DNA of 5,211 nt, from NCBI GenBank assembly GCA_030039715.1, contig JASHVA010000193.1, forward strand, positions 1 to 5,211. The letters are read 5' to 3'. Source of the DNA: Thermoplasmata archaeon. GTDB lineage: Archaea > Thermoplasmatota > Thermoplasmata > Lutacidiplasmatales > UBA184. The notes beneath the pieces were generated by a model, which worked only from the letters and a program-made list of their open reading frames with translations, ran no database searches and had not been told where the DNA came from. The position numbers and the translations under genes were made by a program. Positions 1 through 5,197 of the stretch are shown in pieces; within the stretch, counting starts at the first letter, position 1; the number at the start of each line of letters is the position of its first letter.

Positions 1-405
1 GGGGTCGGCGAGCTGGCGGAGGGCCCCGGCGGCCCGGCTCCGTACCTTCTCGTCCGGGTCGCCGAGGGCGTCCTCGAGCGCTCCCCGGTGCTCGGAGCGG
101 CCGATCGCGCCGAGCGCCTCGGCCGCGCTCGCCCGTACCGCCGGGTCCGGGTCGGTGAGCACCGCGGCGAGCGTGCTGCCCGCGCGCGGGTCCCGGAGCA
201 TGCCGAGCGCGACCGCGGCCGTCTGTCGGAGGCCGGGCGACGGGTCGTTGAGCGCCAGCAGGAGCGGCGTCAGGTCCTCGAGGCGGCCCCGCGCGATGCT
301 CCGGCGGATTTGCGCGGCCCGACGGGACGGGCTCTCGGCCGGGCGGCCCGCCGTCTTTCGAGCGGCGGAACGCGGGCGCGACCCGCGGGCGGTCTTGGGA
401 GGCAC
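1..405 (-). CDS. HEAT-repeat (PBS-lyase HEAT-like) protein, N-terminal part, C-terminus beyond the window
   Basis: Reading the minus strand from a GTG at 405 gives 135 codons open to the window edge, so the C-terminus is missing. Residues 1-40 are rich in Arg, Lys, Ala and Pro (start MPPKTARGSRPRSAARKTAG) and are probably disordered and nucleic-acid binding. From about residue 41 there are roughly three 31-residue helical repeats with the typical HEAT pattern: LLLALNDPSPGLRQTAAVAL, then LAAVLTDPDPAVRASAAEAL, then LEDALGDPDEKVRSRAAGAL. Such repeats form alpha-solenoid scaffolds for protein-protein contacts; the partner is unknown. The GTG is the only ATG/GTG/TTG start ahead of the first repeat. 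A GGGAGG runs into the start codon itself, so it cannot act as a normal Shine-Dalgarno for it. The gene begins 22 bases after the polymerase stop on the same strand, so it may be the last gene of that operon. A TATA-like TTTTAG 26 bases upstream could instead give it a leaderless transcript. The HEAT assignment is firm; the role is unknown. Confidence 0.85.
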   Translation of the reverse strand, partial: MPPKTARGSRPRSAARKTAGRPAESPSRRAAQIRRSIARGRLEDLTPLLLALNDPSPGLRQTAAVALGMLRDPRAGSTLAAVLTDPDPAVRASAAEALGAIGRSEHRGALEDALGDPDEKVRSRAAGALRQLADP

Positions 406-427
406 CTCCCGTCGGAACGGTGGAGGG

Positions 428-434
428 CTAAAAC
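428..434 (-). promoter_or_regulatory. Weak TATA-like element before the HEAT-repeat gene
   Basis: The minus strand reads CGTTTTAGC here, overlapping the polymerase stop codon (TAG at 430-428). It is centred about 26 bases before the GTG at 405, which would put the transcription start on the start codon (leaderless). This AT run lies within coding sequence and may be chance. Read-through from the polymerase gene is equally possible. Confidence 0.25.
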
Positions 435-2764
435 GTCCGCCCGCTCGCTCCGGCGACTCCGAGCTCGTGCTGCGCGAGCCCCTCGGGGGAGCGGTACGGC
501 GACCGCTCCGGCGGTGGGGCGACGCCCCAGCGCGCGAGGAGGTCCGCCCGGTCGACGCCGAGCGGGGCGAGCAGCGTCTCCGCCTCGCGGGCGAGGAGCT
601 CGAGGTACGCCCCCGCGTCGTACCGCTCGTCGCCGGCGAGGAGCTCCGCCGGCCGGACCCGGCGGCGGAACGAGCGGCTCTCCCGGTCGAGGACGACGTA
701 CCGCACGGTCTCGCCGGCGCCGCGCCGCACGCCGGCCTCTGCGAGCTGCCGGAGTGCCGCGACCGAGTCGGTGAACGTCACGAACGCCTCGGGCGGCTGG
801 CCGATCCGGTGGGCGATGAGGAGCTCGTCGACCGGCCAGGCGCCGGCGCGGAGGCGCTCGGCGAAGAGGTCGGCCCGGGCGAGCGCCCGCGGAAGCCGCG
901 CCCGGACCCCCTCCGCGTCCCGTGCCGCGCGGAAGAGGTCGAGCACCTCCCCCTCGAACCGCCGGACGAAGACGCTCGTGTCGTCGCGCCGCGCGCCGAT
1001 CCCCCGGAGCTTGAACTCGCCGTGCTCGTAGAGCCCGTAGTACCGGTTCGGCACCCCGAGCCCGTGGGTCGTCGCGGGCAGGAAGACGATCCAGCGGTAC
1101 CGCCCCTCGTAGCCGAGCGGGAGGCCGTACCGGTCGCTCATCGCCCGCGCGAACGCCTCGGGGTCCGGCGGCCGGTCGGGGTCGTTCGGCCGGAGCCAGA
1201 GGGAGTCGACGATGCCGTGGACGACCGAGTAGCCGGCCGCCTCCGCCTCGGGGACGAGGTCGGCGAGGAGCTTCCGCGCGTAGGCGTTGATCGCCTCGTG
1301 GCACTCAATCCGGCCGAACCGGGCGTTGCGGTACCCCTGGTAGCCGAACGCGGTGACGAGGACCCACTTCAGCATCTTGACGCGGCGCTTCAGGCGCGCC
1401 GCCTCCTCGGGCGGCGTCCCCGGCCGCTTCATCGCCGCCTTGTACGCCATCCGCCGGGCGAGGAGCGGCGCGAGCGTGCGGGGAATGAGGCCGACCCGCC
1501 GGACGCACGAGCGGTAGCCGAGCCCCGGAGCGCGGATCGGGCTCGCGGGGCAGCACCGGCACTCGAGCGTCTCGGAGGAGAGGTTGTTCCGCACCATGAT
1601 CGACGGGTAGAGGCTCGCGAAGTCGAACTCGTCGATCCGGTCGTGGACGCCGACCGGCGGGAGGAAGATCGCGCCGCCGCGGTCGGCGGCCACGAGGTGG
1701 TCGGCGCGACGGAACCGCTCGGGCCGGTTCTTCTTCCACGGGACGTGGGCGCCGAGCGCGAGCGCCTGCGCCATCTCCATCGCGGTGAAGCAGGTCCCGG
1801 GCGACTGGCGGACGACGGTCGACAGCGAGAGCCGGGAGAGCCGGGCGGCGTCCACGAGCCCCGCGATGTCCGCGTCGTCGAAGAGGAACGAGTCCTCCCG
1901 GTCGATGTGGAACCGGCCGGGGACGGGGTAGCTCGCCGCGCGGTGGTAGACGACGCCGTACGACTCGAACGTGTGCGCCCGGTGGGTCGCGCGGAACGGC
2001 ACCGCCTCCCGGCCGAGGACGAACTCGTCGGGCCGGAGCCCGCACGCCGCGGCGCGGCGGTAGAGCCATGGCAGTTCGAACGAGCCGCCGCTCTCCGTGA
2101 GGAGCACGTCCGGGTCCGAGCGCGCGAGCTCGCCGACGAAGGCGCGGAGGAGCTCGGGCTCCTCCCCCTCGAGCGCGACGTCCCCGAGCCGCACCGCGCC
2201 GATCCGGCCGTCGGGCGGCGGGATCCGGCCCGGCCGCTCGCCCGCGATATGGACCTCGAGCCGGGCGACGCGGAGCGGCGGGGTCGGATAGTCGATCGTC
2301 TCCGCCGGCTCGGTCGCCACGAGGTCGGCGCCACGCCCGGCGACCGGCGCGAACGGGTAGAGCGCGTGCGTGAGATGGTAGAGCTGCGGCGGGACGAGGT
2401 CGACGTCGTAGAGCCGGTACCGCCCGAAGTCGCCGAGGGCGTCGACCGCGCGCGCGACGGCCCGCCGCCGGCCGTTGTGCGCGGGCGTGACGGCGAGGAC
2501 GGCGTGGGGCCGGCGGTCGTAGAGCGACGGAGCGAGGACGCGCCGCGCGACGTCGGCGACCCGGGGGTCGTCCGCGAGCCGGCGGGCGAGGCCGGCGAGC
2601 TCCGCGCGCGGCACCTCCACGAGGAACGGCGGTCGGTACTCGACCGCGGTCCGGCGGACCCGTCCCGAGGCCCGCTCCTTCCGCCAGAGGACGACCGAGC
2701 GGCCGTCCGCGCTCTCCGTGATGTCGATCAGCCAGCCGTCCGCGGCCGGGGCGTTCGGGTCCAC
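428..2764 (-). CDS. polB: Divergent archaeal family B DNA polymerase (PolB2-like), exonuclease motifs degraded
   Basis: Template-directed DNA polymerase of family B, 778 residues, close to normal length. Polymerase motifs are clear. Motif A is DFASLYPSIM (D381-M390). Motif B is KWVLVTAFGYQG (from K466), with VT in place of the usual Asn-Ser of KxxxNSxYG. Motif C is HGIVDS (516-521), where the usual YGDTDS has lost its first Asp but keeps D520, the metal-ligand position. A KLRGIGARRD segment (585-594) matches the conserved Lys/Arg thumb-proximal motif. Catalytic D381 and D520 are present, so synthesis is plausible. The 3'-5' exonuclease region (about 165-300) looks inactive: Exo I has RLE (168-170) instead of DIE, Exo II reads SGGSFELP instead of NGDNFDxP, and Exo III has Phe for Tyr (F293...D297). 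Cysteines 402, 404, 405 and 420 may bind a metal. The start is GTG, two bases after the upstream gene's TGA with no Shine-Dalgarno, implying coupled translation. The altered motifs fit the archaeal PolB2 group; the family B call is near certain, the subgroup less so. Confidence 0.95.
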   Translation of the reverse strand: MDPNAPAADGWLIDITESADGRSVVLWRKERASGRVRRTAVEYRPPFLVEVPRAELAGLARRLADDPRVADVARRVLAPSLYDRRPHAVLAVTPAHNGRRRAVARAVDALGDFGRYRLYDVDLVPPQLYHLTHALYPFAPVAGRGADLVATEPAETIDYPTPPLRVARLEVHIAGERPGRIPPPDGRIGAVRLGDVALEGEEPELLRAFVGELARSDPDVLLTESGGSFELPWLYRRAAACGLRPDEFVLGREAVPFRATHRAHTFESYGVVYHRAASYPVPGRFHIDREDSFLFDDADIAGLVDAARLSRLSLSTVVRQSPGTCFTAMEMAQALALGAHVPWKKNRPERFRRADHLVAADRGGAIFLPPVGVHDRIDEFDFASLYPSIMVRNNLSSETLECRCCPASPIRAPGLGYRSCVRRVGLIPRTLAPLLARRMAYKAAMKRPGTPPEEAARLKRRVKMLKWVLVTAFGYQGYRNARFGRIECHEAINAYARKLLADLVPEAEAAGYSVVHGIVDSLWLRPNDPDRPPDPEAFARAMSDRYGLPLGYEGRYRWIVFLPATTHGLGVPNRYYGLYEHGEFKLRGIGARRDDTSVFVRRFEGEVLDLFRAARDAEGVRARLPRALARADLFAERLRAGAWPVDELLIAHRIGQPPEAFVTFTDSVAALRQLAEAGVRRGAGETVRYVVLDRESRSFRRRVRPAELLAGDERYDAGAYLELLAREAETLLAPLGVDRADLLARWGVAPPPERSPYRSPEGLAQHELGVAGASGRTF

Positions 2765-2766
2765 GA

Positions 2767-3021
2767 TCAGCGGGCGGCGGGCCGACGCGCCGGCTCGGCG
2801 GGAAGCCGGCGGGCGAGGTCGAGGAGGACGGAGAGCAGGATCGACTCGAGGAGGTCGGGGCTCCCGACGTACGTCGCCTGGGCCGCGTAGCGGCGCGCGC
2901 CGGTGCGGAGGGTCTCGAAGGCGGCGCGCTCCTCGGGTGTCGTGAGGAGGCGGCCGAACTCCTCCCAGCGCTTCATCCGCTCCTCGAGCGCCTGGCGGTA
3001 CGTCGGGGCGGTGCGTCCCAC
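2767..3021 (-). CDS. Small helical protein of unknown function in the RadA-like/PolB cluster
   Basis: 84 residues, family not recognised. It looks fully alpha-helical and charged: an amphipathic stretch YRQALEERMKRWEEFGRLL (8-26), a second helix around EERAAFETLRTGARRYAAQA (30-49), then a hydrophobic helix LLESILLSVLLDLARRL (57-73) and a Pro/Arg/Ala tail. There is no signal peptide, cysteine or catalytic motif. The last helix is too short and too flanked by charge to be a confident membrane segment; it fits a protein-interaction surface better. The GTG start at 3021 is well supported by a ten-base perfect Shine-Dalgarno seven bases upstream, measured from GGAGG. The gene overlaps the RadA-like gene by 49 bases and ends two bases before the polymerase start, so the three should be made together. 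An adaptor between the other two proteins is a reasonable inference, without direct evidence. Confidence 0.85.
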   Translation of the reverse strand: MGRTAPTYRQALEERMKRWEEFGRLLTTPEERAAFETLRTGARRYAAQATYVGSPDLLESILLSVLLDLARRLPAEPARRPAAR

Positions 3022-3860
3022 GCGATCACCTCCCCGGCGGCGCCGCCGCCGTACTCCTCGAGGCCGTGCTGGCCGCCCGGTCGCGCCACGAGCGCGAGCC
3101 GGGCATCGTCCCGCAGCGCGCGAAGGCGCAGGCCGCCCGGGGCCCGGACGAACGTGACGAGGTCGGCCCAGCGGGGGCCGGACTCCGCGAGCCCGGGGAA
3201 CCGGTCGAGGCCGCCGGGCTCAAGCGTGAGGAGGAGCGGCACGCGGACCGATTCGGCGAGGGTGCGGAGCGTCCGCGCGACGTGCGCGAGGAGCGCGGCC
3301 CGCTCGTCGTCGAGGATCTCGTCCGCCGCGAACATCGCGGGGAGGTCGTGGGCCACGAGGAGCGTGGGCCGGTGGCGTCGCGCCTCCGCGGCCCAGCCGT
3401 CGACGAGCGCGACCATCTGGTAGGCGGTGAACGCTCGGGCGAGCCGGATCCGGTGGAGCGTCGCGCCCGCGTCGACGCCGAGCGAGCGGCCGAGCTCCCC
3501 GATGCGGTACGGATGGAACCGGTTCCCGCCCTCGAGGAGCGAGACCTCCCCGCGCGCGACGGCGTTCCCCGCGTAGAGGAGCTCGAGGATCGGCTCGACC
3601 GCGACCCGCGGCCCGGCCCAGAGCGTCATCTCGCCGGGGACGAACCGGCGCTCGAGCCACGGGAAGAGGCCGGGCTCGCTCGGCAGGATCGTGCGGGTCC
3701 GCCGGGCGCGCGGCCGGGGCGCGAAGCGGATCCGGGGCGTCGGCGCCGGGACGGCCCGGGGCGTGGGGAGCGTCTCGGCCTCTCCATCGAATGGGAACGG
3801 TTCGAACGCGGACTCGTCGTCCGGTGCGAACGCGGGTTCGGGCTCGAGGAGGGCGCTCAT
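2973..3860 (-). CDS. RadA/RecA-like ATPase-fold protein with a lost Walker A motif
   Basis: 295 residues. Residues 1-60 are a low-complexity acidic then Pro/Arg-rich extension. Residues 64-260 follow the RadA/RecA core: GEMTLWAGPRVAVEPILELL (76-95) sits where the P-loop GPxxSGKT should be, but the Lys-Thr pair is absent (V-E-P instead). GGNRFHPYRIGELGRSLGVD (111-130) matches the RadA segment TEGTFRPERI. IRLARAFTAYQMVALVDGWA (138-157) matches the conserved RadA helix with its Gln. LLVAHDLPAMF (167-177) is in the Walker B position with D172. It probably cannot bind or hydrolyse ATP normally and may act as a structural partner of a true RadA, the polymerase or DNA. The ATG at 3860 has a TATA-like box 34 bases upstream and is the first gene of the cluster. 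The Arg-rich C-terminal tail (WDAPPRRTARRSRSG) lies in the 49-base overlap with the next gene. Bacterial ImuA/SulA-type RecA-like partners of mutagenic polymerases are the nearest functional analogy. Fold call is good, role inferred. Confidence 0.85.
   Translation of the reverse strand: MSALLEPEPAFAPDDESAFEPFPFDGEAETLPTPRAVPAPTPRIRFAPRPRARRTRTILPSEPGLFPWLERRFVPGEMTLWAGPRVAVEPILELLYAGNAVARGEVSLLEGGNRFHPYRIGELGRSLGVDAGATLHRIRLARAFTAYQMVALVDGWAAEARRHRPTLLVAHDLPAMFAADEILDDERAALLAHVARTLRTLAESVRVPLLLTLEPGGLDRFPGLAESGPRWADLVTFVRAPGGLRLRALRDDARLALVARPGGQHGLEEYGGGAAGEVIAWDAPPRRTARRSRSG
3024..3033 (-). promoter_or_regulatory. Perfect Shine-Dalgarno sequence for the 84-residue gene
   Basis: The minus strand reads GGAGGTGATC, fully complementary over ten bases to the conserved 3' end of 16S rRNA (GATCACCTCC). 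Seven bases separate GGAGG from the GTG at 3021. It lies inside the RadA-like coding region and fixes the start of the downstream gene. No other gene in the window has a comparable site. Confidence 0.8.
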
Positions 3861-3891
3861 CGGTCGGCCCTCGTTCGAGGGGTCGGACCGC

Positions 3892-3899
3892 TCTAAAGC
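3892..3899 (-). promoter_or_regulatory. TATA-like box of the RadA-like/PolB operon
   Basis: The minus strand reads GCTTTAGA in otherwise GC-rich sequence, centred about 34-36 bases before the ATG at 3860. Archaeal transcription usually starts about 25 bases after the box centre, giving a leader of only about ten bases with no Shine-Dalgarno. The same spacing occurs at the ferredoxin and DUF72 genes. Confidence 0.55.
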
Positions 3900-3939
3900 G
3901 GCGGCTCGGGAGACGCTGAAACAGGGTCGGCAACGGAGC

Positions 3940-3959
3940 GTTCCCGGGAGCCCAGGAAC
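3940..3959. repeat. Imperfect inverted repeat between the DUF72 gene and the RadA-like operon
   Basis: GTTCCCGGG (3940-3948) and CCCAGGAAC (3951-3959) are nine-base arms with one mismatch and a two-base centre. It lies just after the DUF72 stop (minus strand) and about 41 bases upstream of the operon's TATA-like box. It could be a weak hairpin ending DUF72 transcription, although no T-tract follows, or a dimeric regulator site for the operon. Pairing is seen directly; function is not. Confidence 0.4.
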
Positions 3960-3964
3960 CTACC

Positions 3965-4732
3965 CTAGAGGTCGAGGCGCGCGTGCCCCGGTGGGGGCGG
4001 GAGGCCGAGGAGCTCGGAAAGCGAGCGGCCGTTCACCGCCGCGTCGCCGCGGAAGTGGTTGTTGAAGAAGCCGTAGACGACGTCTGCGCATTCGGCGAGC
4101 GTCCGGACCCGTGCCACCCACGCCGCGATCTCCTCGGCGGAGTAGGTGTAGTCGTACCACGTCGGGTTCCCGTGACCGTGCCAGCGTACGTAGGCGAACG
4201 GCGCCGTGACGCGGAGGTCGACCGGAAGATGCGGGCCGTCGATCACGACGTAGGCGAGGCCGAACTCCTCGAGCAGCGCGTACGACGCGGCGGTGAGCCA
4301 GGAGCGCTCCCGGAACTCGACGGCGACCGGGAGGTCGCGGGGGAGCGAAGAATAGAACGTCCGCACCGTCCCCGCATCGAACGGCAGCGAAGGGGGGAGC
4401 TGGAGGAGCGCCGCGACGAACTTCCCCGCGTCGCGCAGCGGCTTCAGGACCGCGAGGAAGCGGCGGAGCTCCTCGTCGGTCCCGACGAGCCGCAGGTCGT
4501 GCGTGATCGTCTGCGGGAACTTCGCGGCGAATCGGAATCCGGCGGGGGTGCGCCGGACCCACGAGGCGGCGACCCCGGGCGCCGGCAGTCGGTAGAACGT
4601 GGAGTTGATCTCCACGATCGGGAAGAGGCCGGCGTAGTAGCGCAGCTTGTCGGAGGCGCCGTGCGGCGGATAGACCCGCCCGACCCACTCCGGGTAGTCC
4701 CAGCCGCTGGTACCGAGGAGGATCGCGCCCAC
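3965..4732 (-). CDS. DUF72 (YecE-like) TIM-barrel protein
   Basis: 255 residues from a GTG at 4732, the usual size for DUF72. The family forms a TIM barrel whose biochemical role is not established. Hallmarks in order: LLGTSGWDYPEW (5-16), VEINSTFYRLP (40-50), FAAKFPQTITHD (68-79), LLQLPPSLPFD (109-119), VAVEFRERSW (136-145), YVRWHGHG (181-188) and YGFFNNHFRGDAAVNG (220-235). Conserved acidic and aromatic residues E41, E139, R141, W145 and H185 line up as expected for the pocket. The frame stays open further upstream, but that part lies across the divergent promoter and the ferredoxin gene. The GTG sits just before the conserved first strand and 34 bases after a TATA-like TTAA. No Shine-Dalgarno is seen. 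It is probably transcribed separately from the RadA-like operon, which starts 104 bases beyond its stop and has its own box. No signal peptide or membrane segment. Confidence 0.93.
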   Translation of the reverse strand: MGAILLGTSGWDYPEWVGRVYPPHGASDKLRYYAGLFPIVEINSTFYRLPAPGVAASWVRRTPAGFRFAAKFPQTITHDLRLVGTDEELRRFLAVLKPLRDAGKFVAALLQLPPSLPFDAGTVRTFYSSLPRDLPVAVEFRERSWLTAASYALLEEFGLAYVVIDGPHLPVDLRVTAPFAYVRWHGHGNPTWYDYTYSAEEIAAWVARVRTLAECADVVYGFFNNHFRGDAAVNGRSLSELLGLPPPPGHARLDL

Positions 4733-4762
4733 GGTCTTCGGCCGAGCGAGGCGGCGGGGCGG

Positions 4763-4768
4763 GTTAAG
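4763..4768 (-). promoter_or_regulatory. Weak TATA-like element of the DUF72 gene
   Basis: The minus strand reads GGCTTAACCC, the only AT-rich step in a GC-rich stretch, centred about 34 bases before the GTG at 4732. The predicted transcript would have a leader of around ten bases or less. The match to an archaeal TATA box is poor; the spacing is the main support. Confidence 0.4.
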
Positions 4769-4811
4769 CCCCGTGGAGGGGTCGAGAGACGGGTTTCTCC
4801 TCGGTAGCAAA

Positions 4812-4820
4812 CGAAAATAG
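4812..4820 (+). promoter_or_regulatory. TATA-like box of the ferredoxin gene
   Basis: CGAAAATAG within a short A-rich stretch (4808-4820), centred about 34 bases before the ATG at 4850. The preceding purine-rich CAAACG could be a TFB recognition element. The transcript should start near 4841, leaving a leader of about nine bases without a Shine-Dalgarno. Confidence 0.6.
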
Positions 4821-4849
4821 GCCCCGTCGCTGAAGAGTATCGAAGTGCG

Positions 4850-5128
4850 ATGGTCACAGTCGACATCGACGAGGCGAAGTGCACCGGCTGCTCGCACTGC
4901 CGCGACGTCTGCCCCGTGAACGTCTTCGAGCTCCGCCCGCGCGACCAGCTGCCCGACGTGGTCGACGACCCCCGGGTGACCGCGAAGTTCCAGATGCGGG
5001 GGGAGAAGTCGCTCGCCATCCAGGGCCCGGTCTGCTTCGTCTGCGAGGCGTGCCTCTTCGAGTGCGAAGGGGAGTGCATCATCATCACGGACGACGAGAA
5101 CCACGTCCACAAGTCGACCTACCGCTAG
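4850..5128 (+). CDS. Small 2[4Fe-4S] ferredoxin
   Basis: 92-residue soluble electron carrier, cytoplasmic (no signal peptide). The first motif is CTGCSHCRDVCP (C11, C14, C17, C21 followed by Pro). The second is CFVCEACLFECEGEC (C62, C65, C68, C72), with Glu instead of the usual Pro after the fourth Cys, and a ninth cysteine at C76. In the normal crossed arrangement C11/C14/C17/C72 would hold one cluster and C62/C65/C68/C21 the other. The 40-residue segment between the motifs (22-61) is longer than in clostridial-type ferredoxins and carries most of the charge; the C-terminus is HVHKSTYR. The ATG is supported by the TATA-like box 34 bases upstream and the conserved beta-strand MVTVDIDEAKC leading into the first motif. 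It is divergent from the DUF72 gene. Electron donors and acceptors cannot be told from this window. Cluster binding is firm; the partner pathway is unknown. Confidence 0.95.
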   Translation: MVTVDIDEAKCTGCSHCRDVCPVNVFELRPRDQLPDVVDDPRVTAKFQMRGEKSLAIQGPVCFVCEACLFECEGECIIITDDENHVHKSTYR

Positions 5129-5190
5129 CGTCGAATCCGCGCGCGGAACCTCCGCTCCGGCCCGTTCTCTCGGCGGCCCCCGAGTAGCCG

Positions 5191-5197
5191 TTAAATA
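5191..5197 (+). promoter_or_regulatory. TATA box for a plus-strand gene beyond the window
   Basis: TTAAATA (followed by GA) is the best archaeal TATA box in the window, inside very GC-rich surroundings and 63 bases after the ferredoxin stop. With the spacing seen at the other genes, transcription would start near 5219 and a start codon would be expected near 5228, both outside the window. The rest of 5129-5211 holds no gene that I can see. Confidence 0.55.

Noticed and set aside
428..472. PCNA-interacting (PIP) box at the polymerase C-terminus
   Set aside because: The tail has a Gln (Q765) and ends in Phe but lacks the Qxx-hydrophobic-xx-aromatic pair, so no PIP box is supported.
88..774. 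Plus-strand open frame across the HEAT-repeat gene
   Set aside because: Extremely Arg/Ala/Gly-rich with no recognisable pattern, while the minus strand encodes clear HEAT repeats over 1-405 and the polymerase C-terminus beyond.
155..2890. A very long plus-strand open frame (911 codons) opposite the polymerase gene
   Set aside because: It lies antisense to a gene with clear polymerase motifs. Its translation is a monotonous Arg/Glu/Val/Pro/Asp-rich string with no domain, as expected from the complement of GC-rich codons.
3066..3896. Plus-strand open frame opposite the RadA-like gene
   Set aside because: Low-complexity Arg/Glu-rich translation with no motif; the minus strand carries RadA-like conserved segments.
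3940..3964. Strong intrinsic terminator after the DUF72 gene
   Set aside because: The hairpin arms have a mismatch and almost no loop, and no T-tract follows on the minus strand. It is kept only as an inverted repeat.
4733..5110. Upstream extension of the DUF72 frame to a start at 5110
   Set aside because: It would run through the divergent promoters and the whole ferredoxin gene, and the added residues are not DUF72-like. The GTG at 4732 precedes the conserved first strand.
5129..5172. Terminator after the ferredoxin gene
   Set aside because: Only a short pyrimidine run (CGTTCTCTC near 5163-5171) is present, with no clear hairpin or T-tract, so it is not called.
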